Source: Adenophora triphylla var. japonica (taxonomy: Eukaryota > Streptophyta > Magnoliopsida > Asterales > Campanulaceae). From it: DNA of 64,000 nucleotides. The stretch spans positions 124,001 through 188,000 of the forward strand of contig JAFEMH010001246.1 of assembly GCA_022495995.1 (NCBI GenBank). Direction: 5' to 3'. The translations under genes were made by a program, and so were the position numbers. The notes beneath the pieces were generated by a model. That model saw nothing but the letters and a program-made list of their open reading frames with translations. It was not told the origin of the DNA and did not search any database. Positions 11,222-22,600 of this stretch are shown here, in pieces (position 1 is the first letter of the stretch; each line of letters opens with the position of its first letter).

Positions 11222-11705
11222 TCACATTTGCAACACTGTATTTCGTAGTAAAAGAGATGACTACGCTATGAAAATGTTTCATAGCAAGACAGTAACATTT
11301 GGCGACGAAAATATTTTGTAGTAGAAGAATGTATTTATAGCTATGAAACAAATTCGTAGTAAAGAAAGCAATTATATACGATCAATTTATTTTGTAGTGC
11401 AAGCGTAGCTAATTTGGAACGGATTAATTTTGTCGCTAAAAAAAATCATTTGGCTACACAAAATAATTGTTGGAAAAACCCTTTAGCGATGATTTTATAT
11501 TTGTCATAAAAACTATTTGTCGACGAAATTTAATTTTTGTAGCTAAAAATTATACCTACGACTATGAACAATATTTCGTCGCCAATACTCTTTAGCGACG
11601 TCGCATAGGCAACGAAAATTGGTTTTTCGCCAATACTCTTTAGCTATAAAATCTTAACATATTGCTATAAAAATTTTCGTAGCGAAATCTCATTTTCTTG
11701 TAGTG
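11222..11705. mobile_element. CACTA-type fragment, non-autonomous
   Basis: Ends TTTTCTTGTAGTG at 11693-11705, the reverse complement of the CACTACAAGAAAA end common in plant CACTA elements. The body is full of short repeats in both orientations such as TAGCGACGAAA and TTTCGTAGC, like CACTA subterminal repeats. The left end is not clear (CACTG near 11234) and no 3-bp duplication could be confirmed. Confidence 0.65.
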
Positions 11706-11879
11706 TTATCTCTATAGCTAAATTTTCAGAGACTAACAAATACTAATTGATTTGTATCTCTTTTAGTGTCAATCTCTTCTATTTCTTGTAGGATACTTCG
11801 CACGATTCAAGGAAGATAATGATCTTGGAACTCAATTGCTCATCTATATTAGAAAACATTTCAGCAACTGAGTTGCTTA

Positions 11880-12244
11880 GACCAGCCACTATGGTGACTC
11901 TCCAAGTGAGAGTCACCACTTAAAAAAAAAAAAAAAAAGAAAAAGCAGGAAAGTCACGAAATTTGGTGACTCAGGACATCGACCAACGTCGATTGACCGG
12001 TTGTGCAATTTCTTTTTTTTTTTTTGATTTAATTATTTTGATTTTGTATTTATATAAATATATTTTTAAAATTAATATATTTTATATATTAATTTTATTT
12101 TTAAAAGGTTGGGTTGAATTGGGTTGGGTCGAGGTCACTGATGGGAGTATAAATTATATAAGGTTGGGTTGGATTGGGTTGGGTGAGAGAAATTAATATT
12201 TTATTTGAGGTTGGGTTGGGTCAGGGTCACTGATGGGGATGGTC
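11880..12244. mobile_element. Harbinger/Tourist-like MITE
   Basis: Flanked by TTA (11877-11879 and 12245-12247). Ends GACCAGCCACTATGGTGAC and the complement of GTCACTGATGGGGATGGTC agree at 13 of 19 positions. The interior holds an A-run, a T-run and GGTTGGGTTGGATTGGG repeats. The weak terminal match lowers confidence. Confidence 0.55.
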
Positions 12245-12247
12245 TTA

Positions 12248-13564
12248 CGCATTCTAGAGTTCTCTTTTGAGAGACAAAGTTATTCATCGTTGTTCAACTC
12301 AAAGAGTGCTTTTAAGTTGTCTGGGCAATTGTGTATTAAATCTGAACACACATCTAGGTTTCTTATAAGTTCTGTATTTTCTGTTCAGTTAAAATCACTT
12401 TCCCATAACAAGGAAAGGATGTTCTGTTATCAGTAGTTGGTTAGAACTTGCTTGATTATTTTATTAAACTTTGATTTTGTAATCAAATCTTTTGATAGTG
12501 AAATCATTTTAAGGCTTAAAGTATTGTTTGCTGGAATTGAAAAAGTAACGTTTAAATCATCAATCAATTTTAATTATTTTATTTTGATGTAATTGTTGGT
12601 TGTGTGAACAGTTTTGTGTCATATCTATAAAAATATTTATAGCATAATTAACAATGAAACTTCATCCCCATTTCTCTCTCCTCCACCTCAGCTCTACGTC
12701 ATCAGTTATCAAAAATACAACTTCAAACAATTTTATATCCATTCATGACAAAAGTCATCAATTTCTCTCTCCTACTTTTTATTAATAAATTGTAGTTTTT
12801 TCAATATTCTTGTTTTTTTATTATTTTTTATATGTTAATTGCAATTTTTGTAAAAAAAAAATCAAAAATATGACACGTGTCGATCAAAGGCTTCAATTTT
12901 TTTTTTCCATTGTGCCGTGAAGCTCGGCTTCTGGCACCTCAATTATATTAAAAGTCATTCATGACTTTTAAATTTGTCATGATTTGGGAGTTTTTATATG
13001 TCACGGAGGATTATGATTTTTGCTAAAGTCATGAGTGGAGATGCCCATACTTTTGCTCCATTTATGATATGGTAATGTCTAAATAGATAAAGTTATTCTA
13101 TTTTTGCCCCTCGGTAAAAGTTCAAGCTTGCCATTGCAAGTGATGGCGCCTAATCAAGACCATTCAAGATTTCACTTCCATTGGTGAATGATAATTGATG
13201 AATACTCCTTTTGGTCCAAATAATTTTGTTTTGGGACTTTTTACAAATTAAAAAAAAATACAATTATTATTATAAATTAATGATGAGAGTATCAATTTAA
13301 ACCCTATTTATTATCCATTTCTTCTTCATTTATACTCTCAATAATTCAATTAATAAATTAAAATCAATAATTATTTTGAACCAAATATTTTATTTAAACA
13401 TAATAATTAACTTTATTTTAATTTCAGTATATGCGAAATAAAATATCTAAAGAGAAAAAATTGAGCCAAAGAGGGGAAGCCACGACATTTGACAGCCTAG
13501 ATAAGGATGACCATGAACCATCCACATGAATGGGAGAAGAATCTATCCACGTGGGATGAAATAA
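12248..13564. other. AT-rich intergenic DNA, nothing firm
   Basis: No gene recognised. Opposed AAGTCATTCATGACTTT-type inverted repeats near 12735 and 12950-13040 suggest a decayed MITE, but I cannot place its ends. Confidence 0.4.
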
Positions 13565-13574
13565 TTAGATAAAG

Positions 13575-13875
13575 TTTTGATTTTTTTTTTTTATTACTCG
13601 GGTTAACTTGACGGATCAATCGACTATCGCATCGGCCCTCAATATCTTGAGGTAAATCGCGGGATGTCTTATGCAGTGCACTCTTATACTCCCGCCGGAG
13701 CCTCCTCCTACAAGACATTTACACTCTTACAACACCAAATGGCTCTTCAGCTTCTGTAGAGGCAATTGCATCACTATTACAACACCAAATTGCTCCAAGG
13801 TTCTGCCAAGATTTGAACTCCTATACCGAGGTTCAGCAGAATCTTGTTTCTTAATTAACTGCACAAATGTACCTT
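13575..13875 (-). mobile_element. tRNA-derived SINE, inverted copy
   Basis: On the minus strand it reads GTGCAGTTAATTAAGAAAC, then a B-box-like GAGTTCAAATCTTGG, two GGTGTTGTAA(G/T)AGTG repeats, CTTGTAGGAGG, and a poly(A) tail (T-run at 13579-13592). The order matches the second half of the SINE at 21495-21954. No target duplication found. Confidence 0.7.
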
Positions 13876-13879
13876 AAGA

Positions 13880-14210
13880 AACTCCTAAAAATTCTGAAAT
13901 TTAAAATAGAAATTAAACCACATAAATTCTCCTTCAGGAGAATGTATAGAAGAATCTATAGGAGAATGTATAGAAGAATCTATGTGGTCATGGATTAGAT
14001 AGTGAAGTGAATGATAGATCCACGTTCAGGCAGGAACCTCCATTTCTTCCCTCACCTATTGCCACGTTTCGCAGGTTAGATCCACATTAAAATTGGCCAA
14101 TAATTTCCTGCATTATGCAAATAGAAGTTTTAAAAATATTCCACCGTGGAATTCGATTTAGGATTTATTTTTATTTTGGGTGTCATTTTTAGGATAAATT
14201 TCAAAATGGA
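13880..14210. other. Intergenic, nothing recognised
   Basis: A small direct repeat (AGAAGAATCTATAGGAGAATG, about 20 bp) lies near 13935-13985; otherwise unremarkable. Confidence 0.4.
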
Positions 14211-14214
14211 AACC

Positions 14215-14400
14215 TTAAATCACTATTCTCTTCACTCATTCTCTCTCCTACATTATTTTAATACTCACAACACCATTATAATTTATTATTCCCTCCACTC
14301 ATTCTCTCTCCTATTTTTAAATTACACTCACAACATTTACCTTTTCCTTAATCCCCGTGCCGGCCCAAAAAATCCTAAGTCGGCCGGGACGGAGGGAGTA
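14215..14400. mobile_element. Decayed Stowaway-like MITE fragment
   Basis: The right end reads CGGCCGGGACGGAGGGAGTA, and the body shares CACTCATTCTCTCTCCTA and ATTACACTCACAACA text with the Stowaway at 10377-10665. The left end has decayed. The CACTCATTCTCTCTCC block occurs twice. Confidence 0.7.
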
Positions 14401-14586
14401 CAATTTATTTTATTTAACTGAATTTAATTGAATCTTCAAATTTAATTTAAAATATATTTTTGAATATTAACTTTTTAAATAATTGAATGATAAAAATGTA
14501 TAAATATTTTTACACTTTACTTTCTAAATTTTAGTTGACAAGAGCTCGCTCAGTAGTTGAATAATAGTCTTATTTTGGTTTGCACC
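14401..14586. other. AT-rich intergenic stretch
   Basis: No feature seen. Confidence 0.4.
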
Positions 14587-14591
14587 CTTAT

Positions 14592-14970
14592 TGACGTAGC
14601 GAAAGACTTGATAAAGATTAATCACAGAATTTCGCTCGAGAAATTCAGCAATCAACCGTCAATTTTCGCTCGAAAAAACTGAAGAAAAAAACTCAATTTT
14701 TATTAATCAACAACTGAAATTCGGAATTACAATTAACTCTAATTATATAGTGACTCTAAGACTTGAAAAACAAGTCAAAAATTTCCCAAAATAACCCTAG
14801 TCTATATAGTAACCTAATCAATCAATAAAAAACCTTAAAATAAAGTCCTAATATACTTCTAATACCAAAAATATTACCTATTTAAAATAAATTCCGAAAA
14901 TAATAAAATAATAACAAATAAAAATAGTTAAAATCAAATCCTAACTTGTCATAATAATTTCCCTTCATCA
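14592..14970 (-). repeat. 3' LTR of the small LTR element
   Basis: On the minus strand it starts TGATGAAGGGAAATTATTATG and ends CGCTACGTCA. It matches 15634-16010. Confidence 0.9.
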
Positions 14971-15205
14971 TTCTCCCCTGCTAGAAGAAAATTCGTCCTC
15001 GAATTTTAAGTTTTGCTTGAATTGAAGCACTTGAAACTATTTGACGGACTTTAAATTTAGTACCACTCGCCATGATATCCATCCAGTCTGTCCATCCATT
15101 CATGAGAAAGTTCTCAATAATCATCTTTTTGAAGGACTAAGAATCTGAAACATTAGAACTATCAACATTGAAAGGATCTTCGTAAGGATGACCAATGTCA
15201 AACTT

Positions 15206-15600
15206 TCACATCAATTTATCTTGTGAAGATTCAATGCCAACCATTGGTACACCCATATGATGAGATATTGGTAATTGACAGATTTCACAATTACATTCAT
15301 CATAAATAGGTGGTTTTGACCAATCGATGAAAAGTTCGGCAGTCACCGATTCGACGAAAGGCCACGAAATATCACCACCATCAGAATCCACCTCCCAGTC
15401 TCGCTGTCCGTCGCTGCCACCAGGTCTAGGCTGATTCCTCCGAGTCTGATGATTGAACAAGTCGGTCATCCAGACCGTTAACTGTTCCATCAACAACTAC
15501 ATACGTTGATCTACGATGGATCTGATCCGTTCCTCCAGAACCGCTTCATCTCGCTCGTAGATCGCTTCCACAGTTTGTCTCTTCTGCCCCCGAACCATTC
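15206..15600 (-). pseudogene. Gag-like N-terminal fragment of the small LTR element
   Basis: On the minus strand, about 30 bp after the primer site, a frame starts MVRGQKRQTVEAIYERDE and runs through an Arg/Glu-rich coiled segment; a second frame continues LMEQLTVWMTDLFNHQ and then a Gly/Asp-rich part (15206-15496). The two are joined by a frame change near 15497. It resembles the start of gypsy gag polyproteins as I recall them, not a complete gag. No zinc knuckle, protease or polymerase follows. Confidence 0.5.
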
Positions 15601-15619
15601 TTCCTGAATCGAACGACAG

Positions 15620-15631
15620 GCTCTGATACCA
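15620..15631 (-). other. Primer binding site, initiator Met-tRNA (minus strand)
   Basis: TGGTATCAGAGC on the minus strand, 2 bp inside the 5' LTR. Confidence 0.9.
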
Positions 15632-15633
15632 AC

Positions 15634-16010
15634 TGACGTAGCAGAAGACTTGATAAAGATTAATCACAGAATTTTGCTCGAGAAATTCAGCAATCAACCG
15701 TCAATTTTCGCTTGAGAAAACTGAAGAAAAACACTCAATTTTTATTAATTATCAACTGAATTTCGGTATTACAATTAACCATAATTATATAGTGACTCTA
15801 AGACTTGAAAAACAAGTCAAAAACTTTCTAAAATAACCCTAGTCTATATAGTAACCTAATCAATCAATAAAACCTTAAAATAAAGTCCTAATATACTTCT
15901 AATACCAAAAATATTACCTATTTAAAATAAATTCCGAAAATAATAAAATAATAACAAATAAAAATAGTTAAAATTAAATCATAACTTGCCATAATAATTT
16001 CCCTTCATCA
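15634..16010 (-). repeat. 5' LTR of the small LTR element
   Basis: Partner of 14592-14970. The outer edge is fixed by the CTTAT duplication. Confidence 0.9.
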
Positions 16011-16115
16011 CTTATTCATTTCATTATGCAAATGGATAAAAAATTTGTTAATAAGTTTTTCTTTTAAATAATATAAGCGTTGGATAAAGTTGTTAAAAAC
16101 ACTACTAATCATTTG

Positions 16116-16768
16116 CTATTCTAAAAATAAGATTCTTATTTTGTTGACATTGTCAATGCCCATCCTTGATCGGACCTCATAGAAGGTGGGCAGTGGGTTG
16201 CTTTGTTGGATTATCTTTGCCACACTGTCATAGTTTTCGTTCGACCCATCGATTACATGAAGGACCATCTTATAATTTGACACTGGTGCACCCACATTCG
16301 CTAACTGGTCAGCAAGGGTTTTCAACTCCTTGCAATAAGCATAGATACTTGGAAAATCATCCAAAAGAACTTGAGAAAATTGATTCTCAAGTTGTAATGC
16401 GCGGAAGTGTTTATTGTCTAGAAAAATACTTTTCAAACGATCCCATGTCTTCTTTACAGTAGAACCCGACTCTAGTATCGTCTGAAATAAATCATTCGAA
16501 ATTGTCCCGTAGATCCACGGAAGAAAAAGAGAGTCCAGTCGTGACCACAAAGCTTTGTTGGCTAACAACTCTTCCACTGCTTTTCCTTTGTTCGACTCAT
16601 CCGACTGAGGTGGGATGATATGGTATATGACCTCGAACACATTGCAATGTATACGAAAAAGCTCCGCTATGACACATACTTTCCCGTCTCTGGTTCAAGG
16701 GTGATAGGAATAAAATTCCTAATATTGGAAACCGTAAACGATGGATGAAGCGTTGTTTGGGTGGTCAT
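16116..16768 (-). pseudogene. Copia gag fragment (UBN2-type)
   Basis: The minus-strand ATG at 16768 is followed by about 35 codons in one frame. A one-base shift near 16670 leads to a 174-codon frame (16116-16640). That frame reads LANKALWSRLDSLFLPWIYG, VKKTWDRLKSIF and LENQFSQVLL, typical of the copia gag domain found after tRNA-Met primer sites. It stops before any zinc knuckle; the rest of the element is missing. Intact gag forms the particle; this copy is only a 5' end. Confidence 0.8.
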
Positions 16769-16845
16769 TTTTAACGTGAAGAACAGAAAAGAAGAGGGAG
16801 GAACAGAGACGTGAAGGGAGAGGGTCGGCATAGCCTAGGGTTGCT

Positions 16846-16857
16846 GCTCTGATACCA
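16846..16857 (-). other. Primer binding site of the copia fragment (minus strand)
   Basis: TGGTATCAGAGC on the minus strand, about 80 bp upstream of the gag start. LTR sequence should follow to the right (about 16858-17045, with TATA-rich text), but I cannot fix its ends. Confidence 0.85.
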
Positions 16858-17275
16858 TAAAGGAAATCAATGTTCAGTGTCCTTCTCATTTCAATATTCT
16901 GAGTATATATACAAGTGCGATTTCTATCTTTTAGAATCTCTCCTTATTTGTATAGGAGATTTACATACTAAGCTTAGTTGACATACATATCTATATCAAT
17001 TACAATACTTATAATTATTCATATCTATATTTATATTCTGTCAGGATTATACCCTAGGGCTAAACGAAAGAATGAGTAAATCCTAGGGGTGTGCTCGGTA
17101 CGGTTTGCCTCGGTTTTAGGCTAAAACCGTTACCGAACCAAAAGTATTCAGTTTCTAATTTTAACAAACCGCCACCACTCGGTTTTAGCTCGATTCGGTG
17201 TAGTCGGTTTTCGGCTTCGGTAAGTGTCAGTTCGGTAATATTCGGTTTTAAAACCAATCCACCAAAATAACACAC

Positions 17276-18183
17276 ACAACCATAAATTTATCAGCTGAAT
17301 ATGAATGTGATTATTATCATTAAGAATGTAAAATTACAGGCCACTCTGAATTTCGAATATGATTCTTGTATTCTTCTCAGGAAGCTGAAAGGATTATTTT
17401 TAAGAGAATGAGACATATTTATAGATGCTTTATCGTGGTACGAAATGCTGGGCAACTCAAAACTTGTTTTAAAAAGCTGAAATGAGATAGTTTGTATAGG
17501 TTATGACAGAAGTGGCCAAAAAATCCTACTCTGAACCATTCTCAAATAGAGAAGATGTGATATAACAGGCTCAGTACAAAAAACAAAAGTCAATTAGATG
17601 AATAAAATCATGTTATAAAATTTATCAAAAACAATCCATTCAGGAATCATGTTATACCAAGATTCCTGAATCAAGACATCAGAAGCTTCACTAATTTCAC
17701 GGTCTTGTCCAGGAAAACTATCTTCACTGAGTGTACAAACATTTTGCTGGAGGTTGAGGTCTGTTGAAGGGCATGTGTTGTCATTCCTATCACTTGTGCT
17801 TGAAACAAGTAAAAGCTGTGCCTTTGGTTCCACCTGTATCCAGTTAGACATCATCGAAGCCGCAAGGATGCAGCTTTACGAGTAAGTTTCCAAGTGGTAC
17901 ATGTAACTACTTTACTGATGCACAGTGCGATATCCAAGAGCTCCAGTTAAAGATAGATGAAGACCAGAGATGATTCAAATTTTTTGAAAATGAACACTGT
18001 TACAGATAGGTATCTCCGTAAATACTACAGGTACTTCAGGAGCTTTTAAGTAAATCGACAAGATAAGATTGAAAGTGAGGTTGTTACTGAGACCAATAAA
18101 CATTTGCATTTTAATGCAGTGGTTCATCACAGTTTTCAAAAAGAGAGCAGAATGGTGAAAGGGTCAAACCTTTATGGAGTTAA
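17276..18183. other. hAT 3' untranslated region of unknown origin
   Basis: About 900 bp between the left subterminal repeats and the transposase stop. A minus-strand frame at 17594-17854 (86 codons, Ser/Asp-rich) has no relation to transposase that I can see. It could be chance or a captured host fragment. Confidence 0.35.
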
Positions 18184-20482
18184 TTAATCGACGATGCCAG
18201 GTTCGAAAAACTTTGGTCCACCTCCGAATGCATCTAAAAGAACAAAAAGTTGCAGTATGTAAATTTCAAAGCAAACTGATTTAAATAATAAGAAATATGA
18301 AAAGATAAATATAATACCAATTTCAAGTTTCTCCAACTTCTCTTGCAATTCCTCAATAGCTTTAGCATGCACATCTGGAAGCTCAAGATCAATGGGTGTA
18401 GAGCGTATCCAATCTTGGGTACAAATTAAAGCTTCAGCTGTCTTAGGAGTAAGAGAGCTTCTAAACGGATCAATCACTCTACCACCAGTGCTAAATGCGG
18501 ACTCTGAAGCAACGGTAGAGATTGGCATCCCTAGAACATGTTTCGCAACTTGAGATAGAATAGGAAACTTCGTAGAATTTATTTTCCACCAACTTAATAC
18601 ATCAAATCTCTCATCTCTCCTTTCCATTCCATCGGACAAATAAATTTCCACTTCGGACTTATCGGTCACCTCTCCTTGCTCTTCCAAGTATTTTAAAAAG
18701 CTCGACTCTAAATTACCTTTAGCACCAATACCCATTAAAGTAGAGCTTCCAACAGAATTTGCAGAAGAAGACAGTTTCTTATTGCCACTACTGTTCACAT
18801 TCTCCGCTTTCATTTTGTAATGATCAAATAAATCATTCAATGTTTTAGTCACCTTATCAAAAATTTGCTTGGTCTTGGATGAATTAACTCCATAAATTTG
18901 ATCCATACACCACCCAAGAAAACACATTTTATTGCGAGGATCTAAAACCACGGCCACATACAACAAGAAATTTATATTATCTATATTCTCCCAATACTTA
19001 TCATATTTTTCTTTCATTGAACATGCCATTTTTTTCTTTCCCTCATCCTCATCCATGCACATTTGTGAAATAGTTGCATGCATTGTCACAAGTTGACCAA
19101 AAAATAAGTTAGATGTCACAAACTTAGACCCAGAAATTAAATTTGTTACATTATAAAAGACACTAAAATACTCAATAAATTGCTTTGCATTTTTCCAATC
19201 ACTTGCATCTGGAGGCCCCGTAGCTCTTTCTTTTCTCCTTCTTTTTCTTGTACTCCTCTCAACTTCTTCTTCATCATCGCCACAAAAGTAACTAACGTAA
19301 TCATAATCTATCAATTTCATCCTTTCAAAAGCATCCATATATCTCAATGCAGTTTCCAACATTAGGTAAGTGGAATTCTACCTAGTTTCAACATCAAGAC
19401 AAGGCTTTTTTTTACAATCAATTTTAACTTTATCAACACATTCCTTAAACCTTGCAGTCCTAGATGGTGATGACCTAACGTACCTCACAGCATTTCTTAT
19501 TTTTGAGATGGACCCGTCTTGTTCCTCCAACCCATCTCTCACAACAAGATTTATAATATGTGCACAACATCTCAAATGCATGTGCTTACAATCTAAAATG
19601 GCATTAGGTCCTCTAAGCATCTTTTTCAAATATCGAATAGCTCCATCATTTGATGAAGCGTTATCCACAGTCACAGTGAAAACTCGCTCAATACCCCATT
19701 TTTGTAAGCACTCATAAACCAATTTACCAATCGTTTCACCCTTATGATTAGCTATCGAACTGAATTCAAAAAAAAATTCTTCAAAATCCAATCATCATTC
19801 ACCCAATGCACTATAAGACACATATAATTGATATTCTGAACAGACGACCAAGTATCAGTAGTAAGAGAAACTGTTTGATTTTTTAAAAGATTCTTAATGT
19901 TATTAGACTCCTCATTATAAATCTTCAAACATTCTCTAGCTATAGTCCACCTAGATGGAATTTTGAACATTGGATTCAACTCCCAAGAATACTCCTTGAA
20001 TCCTTCATCATCGACAATACTGAAAGGTCTATTGTCTTTGATACACAATCTAGCAAGTGCTCTTTTGCACTTCTCAACACTAAAAGAATGACTAGCAAGA
20101 GAACTACCTTCCCCCTTCCCTATAGGCTTGAAACCTATGGTCGATTGTTTCTTATCTCCCTTCTTCTTTATCAAAACGGGAGACGTGGGACAATAGTATT
20201 CTAAATGGCTCTTCAAACCGGATGTACCATTAGCTTTAGATTCACATGCTATTACCACCTTGAAATAAGGACATTTTGCATTTTTTTTATACCTTTTACA
20301 TATGTGAAGTGATCCCATACCATTGATCGTCGAGCCCGCGCATGACCCTTCTCGTCAACGGCTTCCTCATTCCCATTTTTTTCTTTCTTGCTTTCATTTA
20401 CTCCTTCGTTACCATTATGTTCATCGGTTTGCATCTCAAGGTTCTCGCTTTGATCCTCAATATCAACATCAATAGGTTCCAT
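18184..20482 (-). pseudogene. hAT transposase, near-intact but broken
   Basis: Starts MEPIDVDIED at 20482. A BED-type zinc finger follows (WDHFTYV, then AKCPYF with Phe at a Cys position, then GLKSHLEYYC). The RNase-H-like core includes LTTDTWSS and VTVDNASSNDGAI; the C-terminal hAT dimerisation region reads ISTVASESAFSTGGRVID with SSLTPKTAEALICTQDW. Lesions seen: a frame change in an A/T-run near 20285, another near 19770, and one in-frame TAG at 19375-19377. A canonical 84-bp intron (18234-18317, GT-AG) joins the last exon, ending FFEPGIVD. Intact, it would cut and move the element. Confidence 0.9.
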
Positions 20483-20592
20483 CTACAAAAACACAATCAT
20501 ATTTTAGCATATGGAAAATCGAAATAAGGGATAATCGAAAAAGGGAGAAAAATCAAGAAATAAGGGATAATCGAAAAAGGGAGAAAAATCAC
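20483..20592 (-). other. Possible 5' UTR intron of the hAT gene
   Basis: On the minus strand, CTACAG|GTGATTTT near 20592 and TTTTGTAG directly before the ATG make a GT-AG pair. Inference only. Confidence 0.4.
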
Positions 20593-20769
20593 CTGTAGAG
20601 GGGAGGTTTGGACCGAACAGTTTGAACTGCAAGGTTAAACGGCGACGATGAATATTACGCCGGAGACGGAGGCGATGGCGATGCGGTTGCGATCAAGCGA
20701 TGGGAGGCGTCGAGGCGAATACGAGGCGTCTGGGAGTGGGACTCTGGCTGGTTAAACTCTAAGGATATT

Positions 20770-21015
20770 TAATTTGGAATAATTGGCCAAAGGATATTCA
20801 AGGGGGAAGAGATGACGACGGGATGTCAAATGAGCCGTGAGGTAAGGTTAAAGAGGAGTATTTAATTTGGATAATTGATTTTTGAAATTGACAAGATTTT
20901 AGTAAATTTGGGATAATTGGCCAAAGGATATTCAAGGGGGAAGAGATGACGACCGACGGGATGTCAAATGAGCCGTGAGGTAAGGTTAAAGAGGAGTATT
21001 TAATTTGGGTAATTG
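20770..21015. repeat. Tandem duplication in the hAT promoter end
   Basis: The segment starting ATAATTGGCCAAAGGATATT and running through GATGTCAAATGAGCCGTGAG to TATTTAATTTGG occurs twice, about 133 bp apart. Confidence 0.85.
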
Positions 21016-21476
21016 ATTTTTGAAATTGACAAAGATTTACTAAAATCTTGTAAATTTTGAAGAAAAAATTTATTTATTTAATGTATATGAAAATTGTTTA
21101 GATGTAAAATTATAGTAAATATTATGAATATTTATTATTTAGAAGCATATCGGTATGGTTCGGTGTGAGTAATCGGTGTGAAATCATGTATCCCAAACCG
21201 AACCGATAGATTCGATTTTTCAATATTTCATAAATCGTACCTATCCAATTAACCGTTGGTACGATTTTTCGGTGTCAATTTTTTCGATTTTATTCGATTT
21301 TTTTCGATTTTTCGGCTCACCCCTAGTAAATCCAATTTCTGCAACATCATATACATACCAATTAAACGTTATTATAGCAGAAAGAAGGAGCAAAATTTTG
21401 AAGAAGCGGTACCAAATTCTTTTAGAAGGGGGATAAAATGAAAGTGATTATGGTCATGTAGCTCCTTACATAGGAC

Positions 21477-21494
21477 AGACATACCTTTGTTGAA
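21477..21494. repeat. SINE target duplication, left
   Basis: AGACATACCTTTGTTGAA, repeated exactly at 21955-21972. Confidence 0.95.
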
Positions 21495-21954
21495 CCTAAA
21501 GGGCCTTGGGTCAGTGGTATCTTGGTGGCCTCCTGAAGGGTAGGTCACCGATTCGAGTCCCCTCAAGGGAATTCTTTGGGCTTTAATTCTTACATTGGTT
21601 TCAGGGTCTTTAGGAGCCTCCCGGGACACATCCGTGCAGTTAAGGAAGCAGCATTGCTGGGCTTGTATCCTCAGTGTGGGGAGTTCGAATCTTGGCAGGA
21701 GCAGCTGGAGCAGCCAATTGGTGTTGTAAGAGTGATGCAATTGCCTCGACAGGAGCAGCTGGAGCAGCCAATTGGTGATGTAAGAGTGATGTAAATGTCT
21801 TGTAGGAGGGCTCCCTTGGGGCTCTGGAGTATAAGAGTCTTGCCACCCCGTTGCATAGGCACATCCGCGATTTACCCGGCATACCGAGGCGATGCGCAGT
21901 GGTCAGGATTAGTCCGTGAAGGCGGGAACCCAGGTATCAAAAAAAAAAAAAAAA
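21495..21954 (+). mobile_element. Composite tRNA-derived SINE with two heads
   Basis: Exact 18-bp target duplications and a 16-17 A tail mark a retroposed unit. The first head has an A-box-like TGGGTCAGTGG and a B-box GATTCGAGTCC (near 21549). The second has GTGCAGTTAAGGAAGC and a B-box-like AGTTCGAATCT (near 21682). A roughly 55-bp unit with AGGAGCAGCTGGAGCAGCC is then duplicated. The inverted SINE at 13575-13875 has only the second head, so this is a fusion of two SINE units. Confidence 0.85.
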
Positions 21955-21972
21955 AGACATACCTTTGTTGAA

Positions 21973-22600
21973 AAGTATAACTGCCCCCTATCTTTAATTA
22001 ATTAATTGCCAAAACAAACATAAAATAAAATAAAATAAAATAGGCAGATTCTACAGTTAATAAATAAGATAATATCTATAATACAATAGAGGTCAAATCT
22101 AACCGCCACACTCCAATACCTTGTTCAATCTTTTAAAAAGTAAATACTAATAATAATAATAAAATTGGATAAAGTTAGATTTAGACACAATAATCCATAA
22201 CCTTAACATGAGTAGAATAGAATAGGAACTTCCGTCCCAAAAGCCAAAAACTAAATCATCATCAAGTGATCACGGACTCCAACGTTGGACCATGAGGATG
22301 AAGCCTATTCATTGGTCCACTTTGTATTAAATTTATCAAAATAAGGCTACTACCTCGGTCAGACTACGAATAATTTATTGTTAATATGATGATATTTAGA
22401 ATATAACTTTAAATTAATTTAATTATTGTGATAAAAATTTAAATACATCATTATGAGTTGGTCTTATAAAAAATTAGTTTTTTCTTAAGATAAGGAAAAA
22501 CGTGTTTTCCAAAGCGCTGGACATTATTATTCAAAACAAACGGTGGCAATTTTGTAATTACTGACAACCATGATAAATGACAGTGTTAATATTACAAATG
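21973..22600. other. AT-rich intergenic DNA
   Basis: Contains an (AAAAT)n run at about 22020-22042. A near-palindrome GGAAAAACGTGTTTTCC at 22497-22513 recalls the MULE ends but has no clear partner. Confidence 0.45.

Larger units (their letters stand above)
14592..16010 (-). mobile_element. Small non-autonomous LTR retrotransposon (TRIM/LARD-like)
   Basis: Two direct repeats of about 378 bp (14592-14970 and 15634-16010) enclose 663 bp. The whole is flanked by CTTAT on both sides (14587-14591 and 16011-16015). The orientation is minus: a primer site lies inside 15620-15631 and a purine tract (AGCAGGGGAGAA on the minus strand) beside the other LTR. Reading frames encode only a gag-like start, so replication enzymes must come from a partner. 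The LTRs differ at roughly a dozen positions. Confidence 0.9.
17084..21325 (-). mobile_element. Full-length hAT DNA transposon (4242 bp)
   Basis: Flanked by the 8-bp duplication GTAAATCC (17076-17083 and 21326-21333). Ends TAGGGGTGTGCTCGG and, reversed, TAGGGGTGAGCCGAAAA. Subterminal regions are rich in CGGTTTT, CCGAACCG and TTCGGT in both orientations, likely transposase-binding repeats. It encodes one hAT transposase on the minus strand. The clean duplication suggests a fairly recent insertion. Confidence 0.93.

Noticed and set aside
10860..11248. Tyr/Met/Ile-rich open frames on both strands
   Set aside because: They lie wholly in the TA/TATG microsatellite and reflect repeat periodicity.
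12641..13050. Possible MITE with AAGTCATGA inverted repeats
   Set aside because: Ends and target duplication could not be placed; too decayed to call.
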